Positions 27,272 through 37,219 of a stretch of DNA of 64,000 nucleotides are shown here, in pieces (the first letter of the stretch is position 1; each line of letters starts with the position of its first letter). A program made the translations under genes and the position numbers. Source of the stretch: G963674685 sp964591275 (GTDB lineage Bacteria > Lernaellota > Lernaellaia > JACKCT01). The stretch is from NCBI GenBank assembly GCA_964591275.1, contig CAZQAE010000003.1, forward strand, positions 1 to 64,000, given 5' to 3'. The notes under the pieces were generated by a model, which saw only the letters and a program-made list of their open reading frames with translations, was not told the origin of the DNA and made no database searches.

Positions 27272-28168
27272 ATGCGCTATGAGTTGCAAAACGGGCATGA
27301 TCGGATAGTATTCATTTTGTCGTCTTTTTTAAAGGAGCGCGTCATTTCTCAGCCTGAAAAAAAAATAGAATTACAAGATAAAAAAGATCTGCTTTCGCGC
27401 ATCGCCATTTGCCTGGTCGAACCGATCAAAGGCGGCAACGTCGGATCCGTGGCGCGAGCGATGAAAAACTCGGGATTGAGCCGCCTCATTCTTGTCAATC
27501 CGCCGGAACTGGACACTCCCGAATGCCGCATGATGGGCATGGACGCCCTGGACCTGGTGATTAACGCCGAGGTTCACACAGACCTCAAAGAGGCCATCGC
27601 GCCTTTTGATATCTGCGTTTCGACTACCAGACGCCTGTCCAAAAACCGGCGACCCGATTTTTCACCCCGGAGCTTTGCCGCGCACGTGCTGCCGCTGCTC
27701 GGCGACTCGCAGGCTGTGATTCTGTTCGGCAGAGAGGACAAGGGCCTGTCCACGAAGGAGATCGATCTGGCGCCGCTCATTTTGACGATCCCTTCCGACG
27801 AGGCCTATGAATCACTCAATATTTCGCAGGCCGTCATGGTTATCGCCCATGAACTTTTCGTTGCAGCGGTAGAACCGCCGGATTACACTGGCAGGCAACC
27901 AGCCGCTTCAGAACAGATTGAGCGATTTTTCGGTCAGGCTCGCCCATTGCTCCTTGAATGCGGCTTCCTTTTGGCCGAAAATCCCGACTGGATACTTCGC
28001 GCTTTTCGGAAGATGGTTCACAAGGCGCGCCTCGATCATCGGGAAATCAAAATTCTTCGCGGCGTCTGCTCGAACATGGAATGGTATTTGTCACACGTAG
28101 CCAAAGTGGGAGAACGCGATGGTGAAGGTTATATGGACCGGAGCGGCGGGCCTGCAGATAACAAATAA
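27272..28168 (+). CDS. trmJ: TrmJ-type tRNA 2'-O-methyltransferase (SPOUT family)
   Basis: Probably methylates the ribose of nucleotide 32 in tRNA with SAM. The SPOUT domain covers about residues 45-205: IAICLVEPIKGGNVGSVARA at its start, VILFGREDKGLS (motif 2) and IPSDEAYESLNISQAVMVIA (motif 3), which form the trefoil knot. A C-terminal helical extension follows. The true start is uncertain; ATG 27272 is used, although a good aaaggag site lies about 45 bases later without an ordinary start codon behind it. It overlaps the next gene by 50 bases. Confidence 0.85.
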   Translation: MRYELQNGHDRIVFILSSFLKERVISQPEKKIELQDKKDLLSRIAICLVEPIKGGNVGSVARAMKNSGLSRLILVNPPELDTPECRMMGMDALDLVINAEVHTDLKEAIAPFDICVSTTRRLSKNRRPDFSPRSFAAHVLPLLGDSQAVILFGREDKGLSTKEIDLAPLILTIPSDEAYESLNISQAVMVIAHELFVAAVEPPDYTGRQPAASEQIERFFGQARPLLLECGFLLAENPDWILRAFRKMVHKARLDHREIKILRGVCSNMEWYLSHVAKVGERDGEGYMDRSGGPADNK

Positions 28169-28940
28169 AGACCGTACCTATCTGGTCGATCCTTATTATT
28201 CCAGGCCAAGCAAGTTCGAGATGTTTCTCAAGCGACCGATCTGCAAGACGGAAGTTGTTTCCGAGCGCGTGCGCCAACTTCCCGGCGAACTGACGGCGAT
28301 GATTCTCGGGCACACGCACATCGACCACGCGCTGGACGTACCGGCCATCATGCGCGACATCGATATTCCTCTCGTCGGAAGCCAAAGCCTTGAAACGCTG
28401 ATGGCCATGCATGGACAGCCCGGTCGCGTAACCGTTTGCGAAGGCGGCGAACGCGTCGAACTTCCGGGCGATGTTGCCGTCACAATGATACGATCCTTGC
28501 ACGGGCTTGTGCTTTTCGGGCGCGTTCCCTTTGCCGGCGAAATTGATTCATCCCTTTCGCTGCCACTGAAAACGAGCGACTACAAACACGGCACTGTGTT
28601 CACCCCGAAAATTGAAATCGGCGGCGTCGTTTTCATGCACCTGGGCAGCGACAACATGATCGAATCGGAACTGGAAGGCCACGAATGCGACGTCCTGTTT
28701 ATGGGCGTCCCCGGCTGGAACCGCATACCGGATTTCCCGGACAGACTTCTTGATATCGTTAAACCGGAGGTCATCATACCTTTCCATTATGACGATTTCT
28801 CGGCCAAGCTCACAAAAATGGGAACCGCGCCAACCCTGCCGCTCATCGACATGGAAGGATGCCTGGCGCGGACGAAAAAAACGCTGCCGGGCGCGAAGTT
28901 CAGGCATTTTGACGAGATCAATACAACATTGGATTTTTAA
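28119..28940 (+). CDS. MBL-fold metal-dependent hydrolase (UlaG-like)
   Basis: A 273-residue metallo-beta-lactamase-fold protein. The metal-binding block is ILGHTHIDHALD (HxHxDH), with TYLVDPYYS before it and a later His in RSLHG; IIPFHYDDF near 220 supplies the last metal ligand. The resemblance is to UlaG/YycJ-like cytoplasmic hydrolases that cleave phosphoester, lactone or RNA substrates, but the substrate cannot be told. Its start lies inside trmJ (50-base overlap), so they are co-translated; the sensor kinase starts 18 bases after its stop. Confidence 0.85.
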   Translation: MVKVIWTGAAGLQITNKDRTYLVDPYYSRPSKFEMFLKRPICKTEVVSERVRQLPGELTAMILGHTHIDHALDVPAIMRDIDIPLVGSQSLETLMAMHGQPGRVTVCEGGERVELPGDVAVTMIRSLHGLVLFGRVPFAGEIDSSLSLPLKTSDYKHGTVFTPKIEIGGVVFMHLGSDNMIESELEGHECDVLFMGVPGWNRIPDFPDRLLDIVKPEVIIPFHYDDFSAKLTKMGTAPTLPLIDMEGCLARTKKTLPGAKFRHFDEINTTLDF

Positions 28941-28958
28941 CCATCTGAGGGTTCGATC

Positions 28959-30281
28959 TTGAAACTCACTATTCAAACCAAGTTCGCTCTCACGATGCTT
29001 CTTTTGGCCATTATTCCCTCCCTTGTCATGTGGGTGGCGGTGAATCGCTCACTGAATACCTATTCGGCGTTGTTCACCGAATACATCGAAACAGCCCAAA
29101 GCCAAATCGAGGGCCTGGAACTTGCCGATGGCGAGAATGCGACGCAGTTTCTGGCCGACATCTACGGTGCAATTCCCAAGGAGTCGAGTGAATTGCTATG
29201 GCGGCTTGCCATGATCAACATGGCGGTATTCCTCGCTCTGTTCGGCGTCATCCTCCTGGTGGCAAAAAGGGCGAGCCGTCAACTGACGAATCCTCTCGTT
29301 GATCTGGTCAGCGCCATCACCGGTTATGAAGACGGCAAAAACCTTGAGGTAAATGTTCACACAAGCGATGAGATCGGGATTCTGGCCCAAAGATTCGCGC
29401 TCATGGCCGGAAAGATTTCCGACCTTTCCGCGCAGCTCAAGGCGCCCGTGGACACAGGCGGCGCAGTTGATGCTCCACCCGATGAGGAGGCGCAAACTCA
29501 AAAAACCGTGGGATACAAAACGGGAATGGAAAAGGCTCTGGCGCAAGTCAAGGAGCTCGACAAGAACGCCGACGAGTTCCTCCTTCTCATACGTCACGAA
29601 TTGAAAACGCCGCTGACCTCGATCATCGCCAGTTCGGAAGCCCTGAGCAGCGATATCCCCTTCGACCAGGAGGGGCGTGATAATTTTGCCCGAATTATTC
29701 AAGAGGAGGCCCAGCGTCTCAAGCGCCTGATCAACGACGTCATGAACTTGTCCAGCTTCAAAGCCGGACGCATCCCATTGCGTATCGAGCCGGTGAATCT
29801 GGAACAAGTTGTGCATCAGGCCGTGGGAGCCTACGGGCAGTTGGCCAAAGCCGGCCATGTCCAAATGGACATAATCGATCTTCCCAATGACTCGAGATTA
29901 TTTGAGATTCGGACAGACTCGGATCGCTTCAAACAGGTTTTGATGAACATCGTGGGCAACGCTGTAAAATTCACACCCAAGGGAGGCAGCGTCACCGTTC
30001 GCGTCGATACCATCACAAAGAGCTTGAGGGGTCGTGAAAAATCCTTTGCAAGGATCGCCGTGAGCGACACCGGCCCGGGCATTGATCCGAAGCAAAGAAA
30101 AATGGTATTTGAAAAATTCCAGCAGCTTGACAACGCCCGGGAAAAAGGCGGCCTGGGTCTGGGCATGTCCATTGCCAAATCCTTGATCGACGAACTGGGC
30201 GGGAAAATCTGGTTCGCCGCCAAACCGGGCGAAGGCGCAACATTCTATGTCACACTCAGAATCCCGAACAAAGCGCACTGA
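28959..30281 (+). CDS. Sensor histidine kinase with HAMP domain
   Basis: A 440-residue two-component sensor. Helices at about 9-27 and 83-103 bracket a short periplasmic loop of only 55 residues. A HAMP domain follows (about 104-160), then a variable linker, the HisKA domain with phospho-acceptor His213 in LIRHELKTPLTSI, and the HATPase domain (NIVGNAVKFTPKGG, DTGPGIDPKQR, GGLGLGMSIAK). No response regulator is adjacent, so it is an orphan. Position after trmJ and the MBL-fold gene suggests co-transcription. Confidence 0.93.
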   Translation: MKLTIQTKFALTMLLLAIIPSLVMWVAVNRSLNTYSALFTEYIETAQSQIEGLELADGENATQFLADIYGAIPKESSELLWRLAMINMAVFLALFGVILLVAKRASRQLTNPLVDLVSAITGYEDGKNLEVNVHTSDEIGILAQRFALMAGKISDLSAQLKAPVDTGGAVDAPPDEEAQTQKTVGYKTGMEKALAQVKELDKNADEFLLLIRHELKTPLTSIIASSEALSSDIPFDQEGRDNFARIIQEEAQRLKRLINDVMNLSSFKAGRIPLRIEPVNLEQVVHQAVGAYGQLAKAGHVQMDIIDLPNDSRLFEIRTDSDRFKQVLMNIVGNAVKFTPKGGSVTVRVDTITKSLRGREKSFARIAVSDTGPGIDPKQRKMVFEKFQQLDNAREKGGLGLGMSIAKSLIDELGGKIWFAAKPGEGATFYVTLRIPNKAH

Positions 30282-30305
30282 TCACAAGAAGTTTTTTATT
30301 GCGAA

Positions 30306-31976
30306 ATGCGTGATCCGAATATCCGAAAACATTTGAGCATCTTCAGGCGCGATTTGCCGCGCGTAGTCGTCGTGCTGTTCCAAGTCGCAGCCTTTGTTTT
30401 GATCCTGTCGACTACCGTCGCATTAGTATCTCTTTGGAGCGAGGCGACGAATCCGGTTTTTCCCCAGCGCCCACATTCCTTTGTCGCCTTTTCCCTGCTT
30501 CATTATTACGGCATCCCTGATCACGACGACTGGGATCCTTATGCGTGGGAAACCATGCCGACGATTATGACTTCAACATTGTTTCAAAAGGTCTTCGGCG
30601 TGGGCTATCGCTCCATCATGATGTCCCAAACCTTCTACTTCGCCTTAACCATAATACTGCTGAGTTTCATCGCCCTTCGCATTGGAGGTCCGACTGCGGC
30701 AATCCTCACGGCTGGTTTCGCTTCCTTTCTGCCAGGTTTGCTGGCCGTATCCATCGCTTACGACGACCACGCCTTCAATCTGTTTCTAACGACCGCCGCC
30801 GTCGCCGCCTTGCTCATGTCAAACAAGATCACACGAACCTGGCCACTGGTCGCGGCAGGTATTTGCATCGGCATTGTCATGCGCCATTCCTTCAGACCCA
30901 CCGTCGGGATATTGGCCTGCGCTGCGGTCCTGTCGGCGCTGGGCGGCATGTTTTTCGAATCGCTTCTCAACGAAAAAAAGTCACCGATCACCGCCGTTTC
31001 AAATAGTCTGAAAAATTATATCCCGGTGCTTTTGCGAATCGCACTTTTTCTCGTCTGCGCCCTGATCGTCGGGCAGCGACATGGCATCGGCGATCACATC
31101 GTTGAGTTGTCTAATGAAGTAACGCTCGCGCCGGAGCGTTATCACCCATACGAACCCTACTCCTTTTTCGTCTATTCGATTCTTTTGGTCCGCAGTCTTT
31201 TGGGACCAATCGTCACACTGGCCGCAGTCGTCGGAATCGTCGGCCTTTTCCGCCACAAGACACCGCACCGTTTTACGCTCATCGCCTGGTTTCTGGGCCT
31301 CAATCTGGCGTTGAGTATAATCCCCCGGAAAAACGATTTCTATATTTTTTACGTCATGATCGCCGCCGCGCCTATCGCGGGAGTAGGTATTTCTGCCTTC
31401 AATAAACGATGGGCCAACTTTCTCGGCGTCCTGCTCATAGCGTCTTCGGCCCTGTTTTCCCTGCATTGCATGTCCGCATCGCCTATCATCGACGCCAAAG
31501 CGAAGGTCTTTGAATACCTGGACCTTCCTAGCCGAATTTTCCTGCAGCCCCCTTACGTTGAGAAAAGAACTTTCCGCGAAGAAGTGGAGGAAGTTCTTGC
31601 GACGATCCGACGCAACAAAGGCGCTCGTGAAGTCAAGCTCGTCGTCATGGGCTCCGCGCATATGGATGATGAGTATATGTATTACTTCAAGCTTCTCGCC
31701 CCGCAGGTCAGGCTCGTGGGCCTTATGCGTGCTGCAAAACTGCCAGAGCTGGATAAAGACACCTATTTAATGGAAAGAATTTTCGAGCCCGGCGAACACC
31801 CAATGAACCTCCACGAGCTGTTTAGACACAGTCTTGAAACTCGGCAAGCCTTTTTTGAAATGAAGGACGATGATCCGGCGGAGGAGCGCCTCGTCCGTGC
31901 CTATCCCGACTTGCTTAAAATGTTTAAGCCGGTGTTTGAGTCCGACGGATTCACGCTTTTTGCAAGCAACCCATAG
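30306..31976 (+). CDS. GT39-like multispanning membrane protein
   Basis: A 556-residue membrane protein with about ten hydrophobic helices and a soluble C-terminal part of about 150 residues. The first loop contains HYYGIPDHDDWDPYAWETMP, acidic residues at the place where GT-C glycosyltransferases have their catalytic Asp. It matches in length and layout the frameshifted gene at 6703-8354. It may transfer a sugar or phospho-sugar from a polyprenyl carrier. The start at 30306 is only 25 bases after the kinase stop, with a weak ribosome-binding site, so it may be read with the upstream operon. Confidence 0.75.
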   Translation: MRDPNIRKHLSIFRRDLPRVVVVLFQVAAFVLILSTTVALVSLWSEATNPVFPQRPHSFVAFSLLHYYGIPDHDDWDPYAWETMPTIMTSTLFQKVFGVGYRSIMMSQTFYFALTIILLSFIALRIGGPTAAILTAGFASFLPGLLAVSIAYDDHAFNLFLTTAAVAALLMSNKITRTWPLVAAGICIGIVMRHSFRPTVGILACAAVLSALGGMFFESLLNEKKSPITAVSNSLKNYIPVLLRIALFLVCALIVGQRHGIGDHIVELSNEVTLAPERYHPYEPYSFFVYSILLVRSLLGPIVTLAAVVGIVGLFRHKTPHRFTLIAWFLGLNLALSIIPRKNDFYIFYVMIAAAPIAGVGISAFNKRWANFLGVLLIASSALFSLHCMSASPIIDAKAKVFEYLDLPSRIFLQPPYVEKRTFREEVEEVLATIRRNKGAREVKLVVMGSAHMDDEYMYYFKLLAPQVRLVGLMRAAKLPELDKDTYLMERIFEPGEHPMNLHELFRHSLETRQAFFEMKDDDPAEERLVRAYPDLLKMFKPVFESDGFTLFASNP

Positions 31977-32027
31977 TTTCTTAAAAAACCGGGATCGTAT
32001 ATAAACGGTGCATAGGAGGATTCACTG

Positions 32028-34382
32028 ATGAAAAAACTTTCTTTGCGTTTTAAAATGATCTTTGTGCCATTGGCCATTTTGTTAGTTCTTTTTTGCGCTT
32101 CGTGCGACAGCGACGACGATGATGACGACGACAGCGGACTACCTCCTGCCGTGAACGACGACGTCAATGACGATCTCGACGACGATGACGCAAACGATGA
32201 TATTGACGACGACGCGGATGATGATGTGGATGACGATGTCGATGACGATGCCGACGATGATGTCGACGACGATTACGACGAGATTATCCCGCCCACGATT
32301 AATCCCAATGCCAAAGCCGACGCTTTCAGGCTTTTTTATCGTGAACGCGCCGAGCGAGTTCTGCTTTCCCTCAATCGCTTCGGACTGGCGGGCAACTCCG
32401 TTTTCGGCACGGCCATCAACAAATTCAAGATCGCAAAAACCGGCAACGAATATGAGGTCGTCCCCGGACCCAACGACAACAATCCCATCGGCGCAACCAC
32501 CTTCGGCGCATGGAACCTTTATAAAGCCATCGGCGGACGAACACTGGAATTGACTCTGATTCGCCTTTTTGAGGGTCTCTGGTTCGCCGAGCAGGTCTCT
32601 GGACATCCGGGCCTGACCAACCGTGAGGCGCTGCCGGGCTGGACGCGCGTGATGGACGGCGTGAACGACACCATCACACGCACCAGAATGGGCGATCCTA
32701 TTACACCGCCTCACGAGTACGACCCCGTTCTTGAGCAGGAAATCCTTGACGCCTTCTATGACGGCCTGATCTTCACGTATCGAGAAAACCCGGAGGAGTA
32801 TTACTTCAATTTTAAGGCGGTCGACGAACTGCCGGAATTCACCATATCATTCGTGTTCGACGAATTGCCCGATTATCTTCGTATCAGCAACTGTTGTTCT
32901 TCCTGGATGATCTCCAAACTCGGAGACTGGCAAGGCGCTTTCTGGGGCAACCACAACTCTCGCGACAACTTCACTGATTACACCCTGGGTTATCTCGCCG
33001 CCTTTGAGGCCGAGGCGACCGATGGGTTGCCCGACGACCTGGCCGACGCCGCGCATCGGGCCGCTGAGGCCGCCCGGAGAACCGGCGACGCCATCGTGGG
33101 CGCAGGCATGATCCAGATGACCGTGGACGAACACCATGATTACAATACGCTCGTTCCCGGCGGGGAAGTGCGACCCGACGGCGCGACGGAATGGCAGGAT
33201 CTGGGAAGCCTTTCCTCCTGCCAAATGGCCTACGTCGCGCAGGCGATTTCCGCCGAGGGACTCACATGGCCCGTCCCCGAGGTGCCGCTGCCCGGCGCCA
33301 TTGAGACATCCGCCCTAAAGTTTCTCTTTGACCTCATCGGCCTTCCCGTACCCATACCAATTTCGTATTGCCATAGCTTGGACGACGCATTTGTCGGCGT
33401 CGGCTGGGGTGAGCTGCTTGACCTGGAGGTTTTCGGCATATCCATATGGGATATCACTTCGCTGCTTTCTCAGCAATATCCCGGATTGTTCTACGATCTT
33501 CTGGGAAGCATGATGGATGATTTTAAAGAACTCGTCCTGGGTGCCGTCAACCTTTGCTTCTACGCACAAATCCAAGGGGATGAGGAGCTGTACTTCCACT
33601 CCCAGCAAACCCTCAACCACCTGGTTCAGCTCACGAGACTACTCGGCGATCTGGTGTACGGCATTGTTCGCGACGACACCCTGCGCGCGCAGGTTGTCGC
33701 CGAATGGGGCGAAGACGCCATCACGCAATCCACCGCCAGCACAGAGGAATTTTATTATCTGGCCGCTCTTTACGCACGAATGTTCGACATTGATTCGTCG
33801 ATGGAGCACTTCATTGATTTTGGCATTGGTCACGGAAAAACGGCCTGGATTGAATCCCAACTGACCCACGCTGACTCCGCCCCGGACCAACTTTTGACCC
33901 CGGAGCAAATTCGCGAACTTATTGTCAACAAGCTGGCGACAAAAGAATCCTGGATTCAGGATCGATTTTATGAGCGTTTTGGAGAGCCGGATAGTTTTCT
34001 TGCCGCGGTCCGGCGCACCGCCGACGGATACGAATGCCTGGCTCCCGGCGGCGACAACGACACCTGGATGCCTACGGAAAATACTCGGCACTGGTGGTTC
34101 GGCGATATTCACCTATTCCGCGAAGCGCTTCTGTGCGACACCGAGCCTCATACGCTGGATTGCACATGGGCGGCGCTGGGGTGCGCGCCGGCAGACCTCG
34201 ATGACAGCGGCGCAGTTGACGCAGCGGATCAGGCGCTCTTCGACGCGGCCTGGGCGACGCATGGCGAAGGGGCTTCGTGCACGGAGCCCAACTGGTGCGA
34301 CGGCGCCGATCTCGATCATAGCGGCGTCCTCGACGCCGACGACCAGGGCTACATGATCGCCGCGCAGGGCTGCGTTAGATAA
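32028..34382 (+). CDS. Asp-rich lipoprotein with dockerin-like C-terminus
   Basis: A 784-residue lipoprotein with a strong taggagg site. The signal peptide ends in a lipobox (LFCASC, Cys at about 26). Residues 27-83 are almost pure Asp with Val, Ala and Asn (DDADDDVDDDVDDDADDD), likely a calcium-binding or extending spacer. The middle, about 90-715, is an unrecognised helical domain. The C-terminus has two EF-hand-like dockerin repeats, DLDDSGAVDAADQALFD and DLDHSGVLDADDQGYM, each with the Ca-binding Asp pattern. Dockerins bind cohesins, but none is seen here. The stop codon lies at the edge of the 180-bp inverted-repeat element that follows. Confidence 0.82.
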   Translation: MKKLSLRFKMIFVPLAILLVLFCASCDSDDDDDDDSGLPPAVNDDVNDDLDDDDANDDIDDDADDDVDDDVDDDADDDVDDDYDEIIPPTINPNAKADAFRLFYRERAERVLLSLNRFGLAGNSVFGTAINKFKIAKTGNEYEVVPGPNDNNPIGATTFGAWNLYKAIGGRTLELTLIRLFEGLWFAEQVSGHPGLTNREALPGWTRVMDGVNDTITRTRMGDPITPPHEYDPVLEQEILDAFYDGLIFTYRENPEEYYFNFKAVDELPEFTISFVFDELPDYLRISNCCSSWMISKLGDWQGAFWGNHNSRDNFTDYTLGYLAAFEAEATDGLPDDLADAAHRAAEAARRTGDAIVGAGMIQMTVDEHHDYNTLVPGGEVRPDGATEWQDLGSLSSCQMAYVAQAISAEGLTWPVPEVPLPGAIETSALKFLFDLIGLPVPIPISYCHSLDDAFVGVGWGELLDLEVFGISIWDITSLLSQQYPGLFYDLLGSMMDDFKELVLGAVNLCFYAQIQGDEELYFHSQQTLNHLVQLTRLLGDLVYGIVRDDTLRAQVVAEWGEDAITQSTASTEEFYYLAALYARMFDIDSSMEHFIDFGIGHGKTAWIESQLTHADSAPDQLLTPEQIRELIVNKLATKESWIQDRFYERFGEPDSFLAAVRRTADGYECLAPGGDNDTWMPTENTRHWWFGDIHLFREALLCDTEPHTLDCTWAALGCAPADLDDSGAVDAADQALFDAAWATHGEGASCTEPNWCDGADLDHSGVLDADDQGYMIAAQGCVR

Positions 34383-34559
34383 CTCCAATCCCAGAATTTG
34401 GGATGAGGCTGGCGTGGTTCCCAGGCCCGGACTGAGCAATTTTTTGTGAGGTCAAGGAAATCAAGGATTTGAGCGGAGGCGTACTTAAGTACGCCGCACA
34501 ATCAAAACCAAAGATTGACGACGAGATCGCGATAAAGGGCCATTCCGGGACAGGAACTA
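34380..34559. mobile_element. 180-bp MITE-like element, copy 1
   Basis: This segment is paired with 51673-51852. Both are exactly 180 bp and clearly similar (by eye above 80%), with long identical stretches such as gtgaggtcaaggaaatcaag. The ends form terminal inverted repeats of about 17 bp (weaker here, clear in copy 2), and an inner palindrome ggcgtacttaagtacgcc lies at 34478-34495. The ends read TA on both sides, the usual target of Tc1/mariner and IS630 elements. No transposase is encoded, so it would be non-autonomous. Its left end contributes the TAA stop of the upstream gene. Confidence 0.75.
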
Positions 34560-34578
34560 GATAACACGGAGTTAGCAT

Positions 34579-36399
34579 TTGAATATTCTTGGGATCAGCG
34601 CTTTTTACCATGATTCCGCGGCGGCCCTGGTCATGGACGGCGACATTGTCGCCGCGGCGCAGGAAGAACGCTTTACCAGAAAAAAGCATGATTCCGACTG
34701 GCCGGAAAACGCCATCGAATCGGTTCTGCAAATCGGCGGGATCAAGACCGACGATCTCGATTACGTGGCCTTCTACGACAAGCCTTTTCGCAAGTTCGAA
34801 CGACTTCTAAAATGCTTTTTGAACGAAGCACCGGCGGGCTTTCGACTTTTTTTGCATTCCATGCCGAGTTGGATCGGCGCCAAGATGCTCGTCCCCAGGG
34901 TCATTGAACGTGAACTCGGCTACAAGGGCAAAATCGTCTTCCCCGAACATCATCAATCCCACGCCGCCTCCGCTTTTTTTCCCTCGCCATTTGACACAGC
35001 CGCCTTTCTGACCGTGGACGGCGTCGGAGAGTGGACCACGACATCCTGGGGAATCGGCGAAGGCAATCAAGTCAGGATGCTCGCCGACATTCGATTTCCT
35101 CATTCCATCGGACTGCTCTATTCCGCCTTCACCGCCTATTGCGGTTTCCGCGTCAACTCCGGCGAATACAAACTCATGGGTCTGGCGCCCTACGGTGAAG
35201 CAAAATACGCGAACCTCATCCGCGAGCATCTGATTGACATCAAGGAAGATGGGTCCTTCCGCCTGAATCCCGAGTATTTCTCCTTTATCGTCGGCATGCG
35301 AATGACCGGCCAAAAATTCCATAAGCTTTTCGGCAGCCCCCCCCGCGAACCTGAATCGAAAATGGAAAAACGCTTTATGGACGTGGCCCGCTCGATCCAG
35401 GTCGTAACCGAAGAGATCATCCTAAAAATGGCCAGACACATCCATAAAGAAACCAGGGCAAAGAACCTGTGCCTGGCGGGGGGCGTGGCGCTGAACTGCG
35501 TGGCCAATGGAAGGCTCCTCAAAGAAGGTCCATTTGAAAAGATATGGATACAACCCGCCGCCGGCGACGCCGGGGGGGCCTTGGGCGCTGCTCTGTTCAC
35601 CTGGCGTCAGTATCTGGATAATCCCGGGCCGACAAGAACAGAGGCTTTCGATTCTCAGAAGGCTTCTTTTCTGGGGCCGGAGTTTTCCAATAACACGATT
35701 CGTGCTTTCCTGGAGAAACGGAACGTGCCCTATCAGTTCATGGAACACAATGAACTTCTGGAAAAGGTCGCATTGCGCATCATCGACAACAAAGCCATAG
35801 GCTGGTTCCAGGGGCGCATGGAATTTGGTCCAAGGGCGCTGGGGGGACGTTCGATTATCGGCGATCCTCGTTCGGCGACCATGCAGCGCATCATGAATCT
35901 GAAGATCAAATATCGAGAATCCTTCCGCCCCTTCGCACCCTCGGTGATGGCCGATACCGCGCACGAGTGGTTTGAACTGGAAGAGGAATCTCCGTACATG
36001 CTTCTTGTGGCCAAGGTGAAAGACGAGCACATGAAAGAGTTGACGGACGAGGAGAAAAACCGAGACGGTCTTGCGCTTCTCAACACAGTGCGTTCGACAA
36101 TCCCCGCCATCACGCATGTTGACGGGTCGGCGCGCGTGCAAACTGTCAGCCGCGCCGACAACGAACTGTATTTCGACCTGATTGATCGAGTAAAAAAGCA
36201 CACCGGCATCCCCATCATCATCAATACCAGCTTCAACGTCCGCGGCGAGCCAATCGTTTGCACGCCGGAGGATGCGTACCGCTGTTTCATGCGAACCGGA
36301 ATGGATAACCTGGTCATGGGCAATTTCTTTTTGGACAAGGCGGACCAACCGACTTTGAAAGATAAGGCGAACTGGAAAAAAGAGTTTCCACCGGATTGA
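34579..36399 (+). CDS. NodU/CmcH-family carbamoyltransferase
   Basis: A 606-residue carbamoyltransferase that should transfer a carbamoyl group from carbamoyl phosphate to an O- or N-acceptor through an adenylate. It starts with TTG at 34579 after a ggag site. The N-terminal Kae1-like domain begins ILGISAFYHDSAAAL and includes the metal-binding FPEHHQSHAASAFFPS with His124, His125 and His128. The C-terminal YrdC-like part has GRMEFGPRALGGRSIIGDPR and RESFRPFAPSVM, typical of the family. It is followed about 280 bp later by an SxtJ gene, a pairing common in bacteria. The product is probably a surface or secreted glycan, which is inference. Confidence 0.93.
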   Translation: MNILGISAFYHDSAAALVMDGDIVAAAQEERFTRKKHDSDWPENAIESVLQIGGIKTDDLDYVAFYDKPFRKFERLLKCFLNEAPAGFRLFLHSMPSWIGAKMLVPRVIERELGYKGKIVFPEHHQSHAASAFFPSPFDTAAFLTVDGVGEWTTTSWGIGEGNQVRMLADIRFPHSIGLLYSAFTAYCGFRVNSGEYKLMGLAPYGEAKYANLIREHLIDIKEDGSFRLNPEYFSFIVGMRMTGQKFHKLFGSPPREPESKMEKRFMDVARSIQVVTEEIILKMARHIHKETRAKNLCLAGGVALNCVANGRLLKEGPFEKIWIQPAAGDAGGALGAALFTWRQYLDNPGPTRTEAFDSQKASFLGPEFSNNTIRAFLEKRNVPYQFMEHNELLEKVALRIIDNKAIGWFQGRMEFGPRALGGRSIIGDPRSATMQRIMNLKIKYRESFRPFAPSVMADTAHEWFELEEESPYMLLVAKVKDEHMKELTDEEKNRDGLALLNTVRSTIPAITHVDGSARVQTVSRADNELYFDLIDRVKKHTGIPIIINTSFNVRGEPIVCTPEDAYRCFMRTGMDNLVMGNFFLDKADQPTLKDKANWKKEFPPD

Positions 36400-36467
36400 T
36401 TTCGCAGCCTTTGAATTTTGGATTCGTTTTGAAGGGAATGGGTGAATATGTTTCAAAATAGCGGCAA

Positions 36468-36600
36468 CACAGCCGAGGACGGCTGTGCTACATCACGCTT
36501 TACTTTTCGGGAGTCTTTTTGGGTTTTATTTCAGTCTGGTTTGTTCACCAAATAACTTTCGCAAAGCGAAAACTGTGTGGCACAGGCGCCCCCGCCTGTG
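36468..36600. repeat. Two palindromic hairpins in the gap after the carbamoyltransferase
   Basis: Perfect stems cacagcc, loop gaggac, ggctgtg at 36468-36487 and cacaggcg, loop cccc, cgcctgtg at 36581-36600. Each resembles a dispersed stem-loop unit rather than a terminator, because no T-run follows. The rest of the 280-bp gap between the carbamoyltransferase and SxtJ is unexplained. Confidence 0.65.
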
Positions 36601-36679
36601 TTCATCCATCGAAATTGTTTCCCGGGGGCAAACTCTTTGAAACGAACCTTAGAAAATCTCTTGAACATCGGACATCTCA

Positions 36680-37078
36680 ATGAAACGTAAGGAAAGACCC
36701 GGAGATATCTGGAAATTCAGCCTGATGCTGGGTGTCATTTTGAACATTGTCGGCGCTTTACGCCTATATCACGGGGCGTCATTCACCTGGCCTCTTATGG
36801 GCATCGGCGCCGCGTGCGCGATCTTTGGAATCGTTGTGCCTCGGATCATGAGACCCGTTTACAAAGGCGGAATGTTCGTAGCGGATAAAATTTCCTGGGT
36901 GATGACCAGACTCGTGCTGACAGTCCTGTTTTTCCTCGTCTTCCTCCCTTACGGCTTAATTTTCAGAATCACGCGAAAAGACCTGCTTGATCGCCATCTG
37001 CACCCGGAAAGGGAAAGCTACTGGAATCCCAAAGATGACGGCCCTTACGATCCAAAACGCACGGAGAGGATGTTTTAA
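36680..37078 (+). CDS. SxtJ-family membrane protein
   Basis: A 132-residue protein with two hydrophobic regions in the N-terminal half (MLGVILNIVGALRLYHG and WPLMGIGAACAIFGIVV), a third at about 70-100 (VLTVLFFLVFLPYGLIF), and a charged C-terminal tail ending RKDLLDRHLHPERESYWNPK. This matches the SxtJ family, which occurs next to NodU/CmcH carbamoyltransferases. Function is not established; it probably helps anchor the enzyme or handle a membrane-bound substrate. In other bacteria a DUF5989 gene often follows. Here the only such gene seen is at 44186-44323. Confidence 0.85.
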   Translation: MKRKERPGDIWKFSLMLGVILNIVGALRLYHGASFTWPLMGIGAACAIFGIVVPRIMRPVYKGGMFVADKISWVMTRLVLTVLFFLVFLPYGLIFRITRKDLLDRHLHPERESYWNPKDDGPYDPKRTERMF

Positions 37079-37219
37079 CGAAGGTTTGAAATTGGATCCG
37101 AAGGTTTTTACGGAAAGCGGCAATCCAGGGCAACGGATTTCTCAAAGCTCACAAAAAGGGAACTCTCCCTTGAAACACTATGTCCCAGCTTCGCTTTAGC
37201 AAATCCCTTTAGGGATGCA

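Noticed and set aside
32139..32714. Val/Ile-rich minus-strand frame opposite the poly-Asp segment
   Set aside because: It is the complement of repeated gac/gat codons within the lipoprotein gene.
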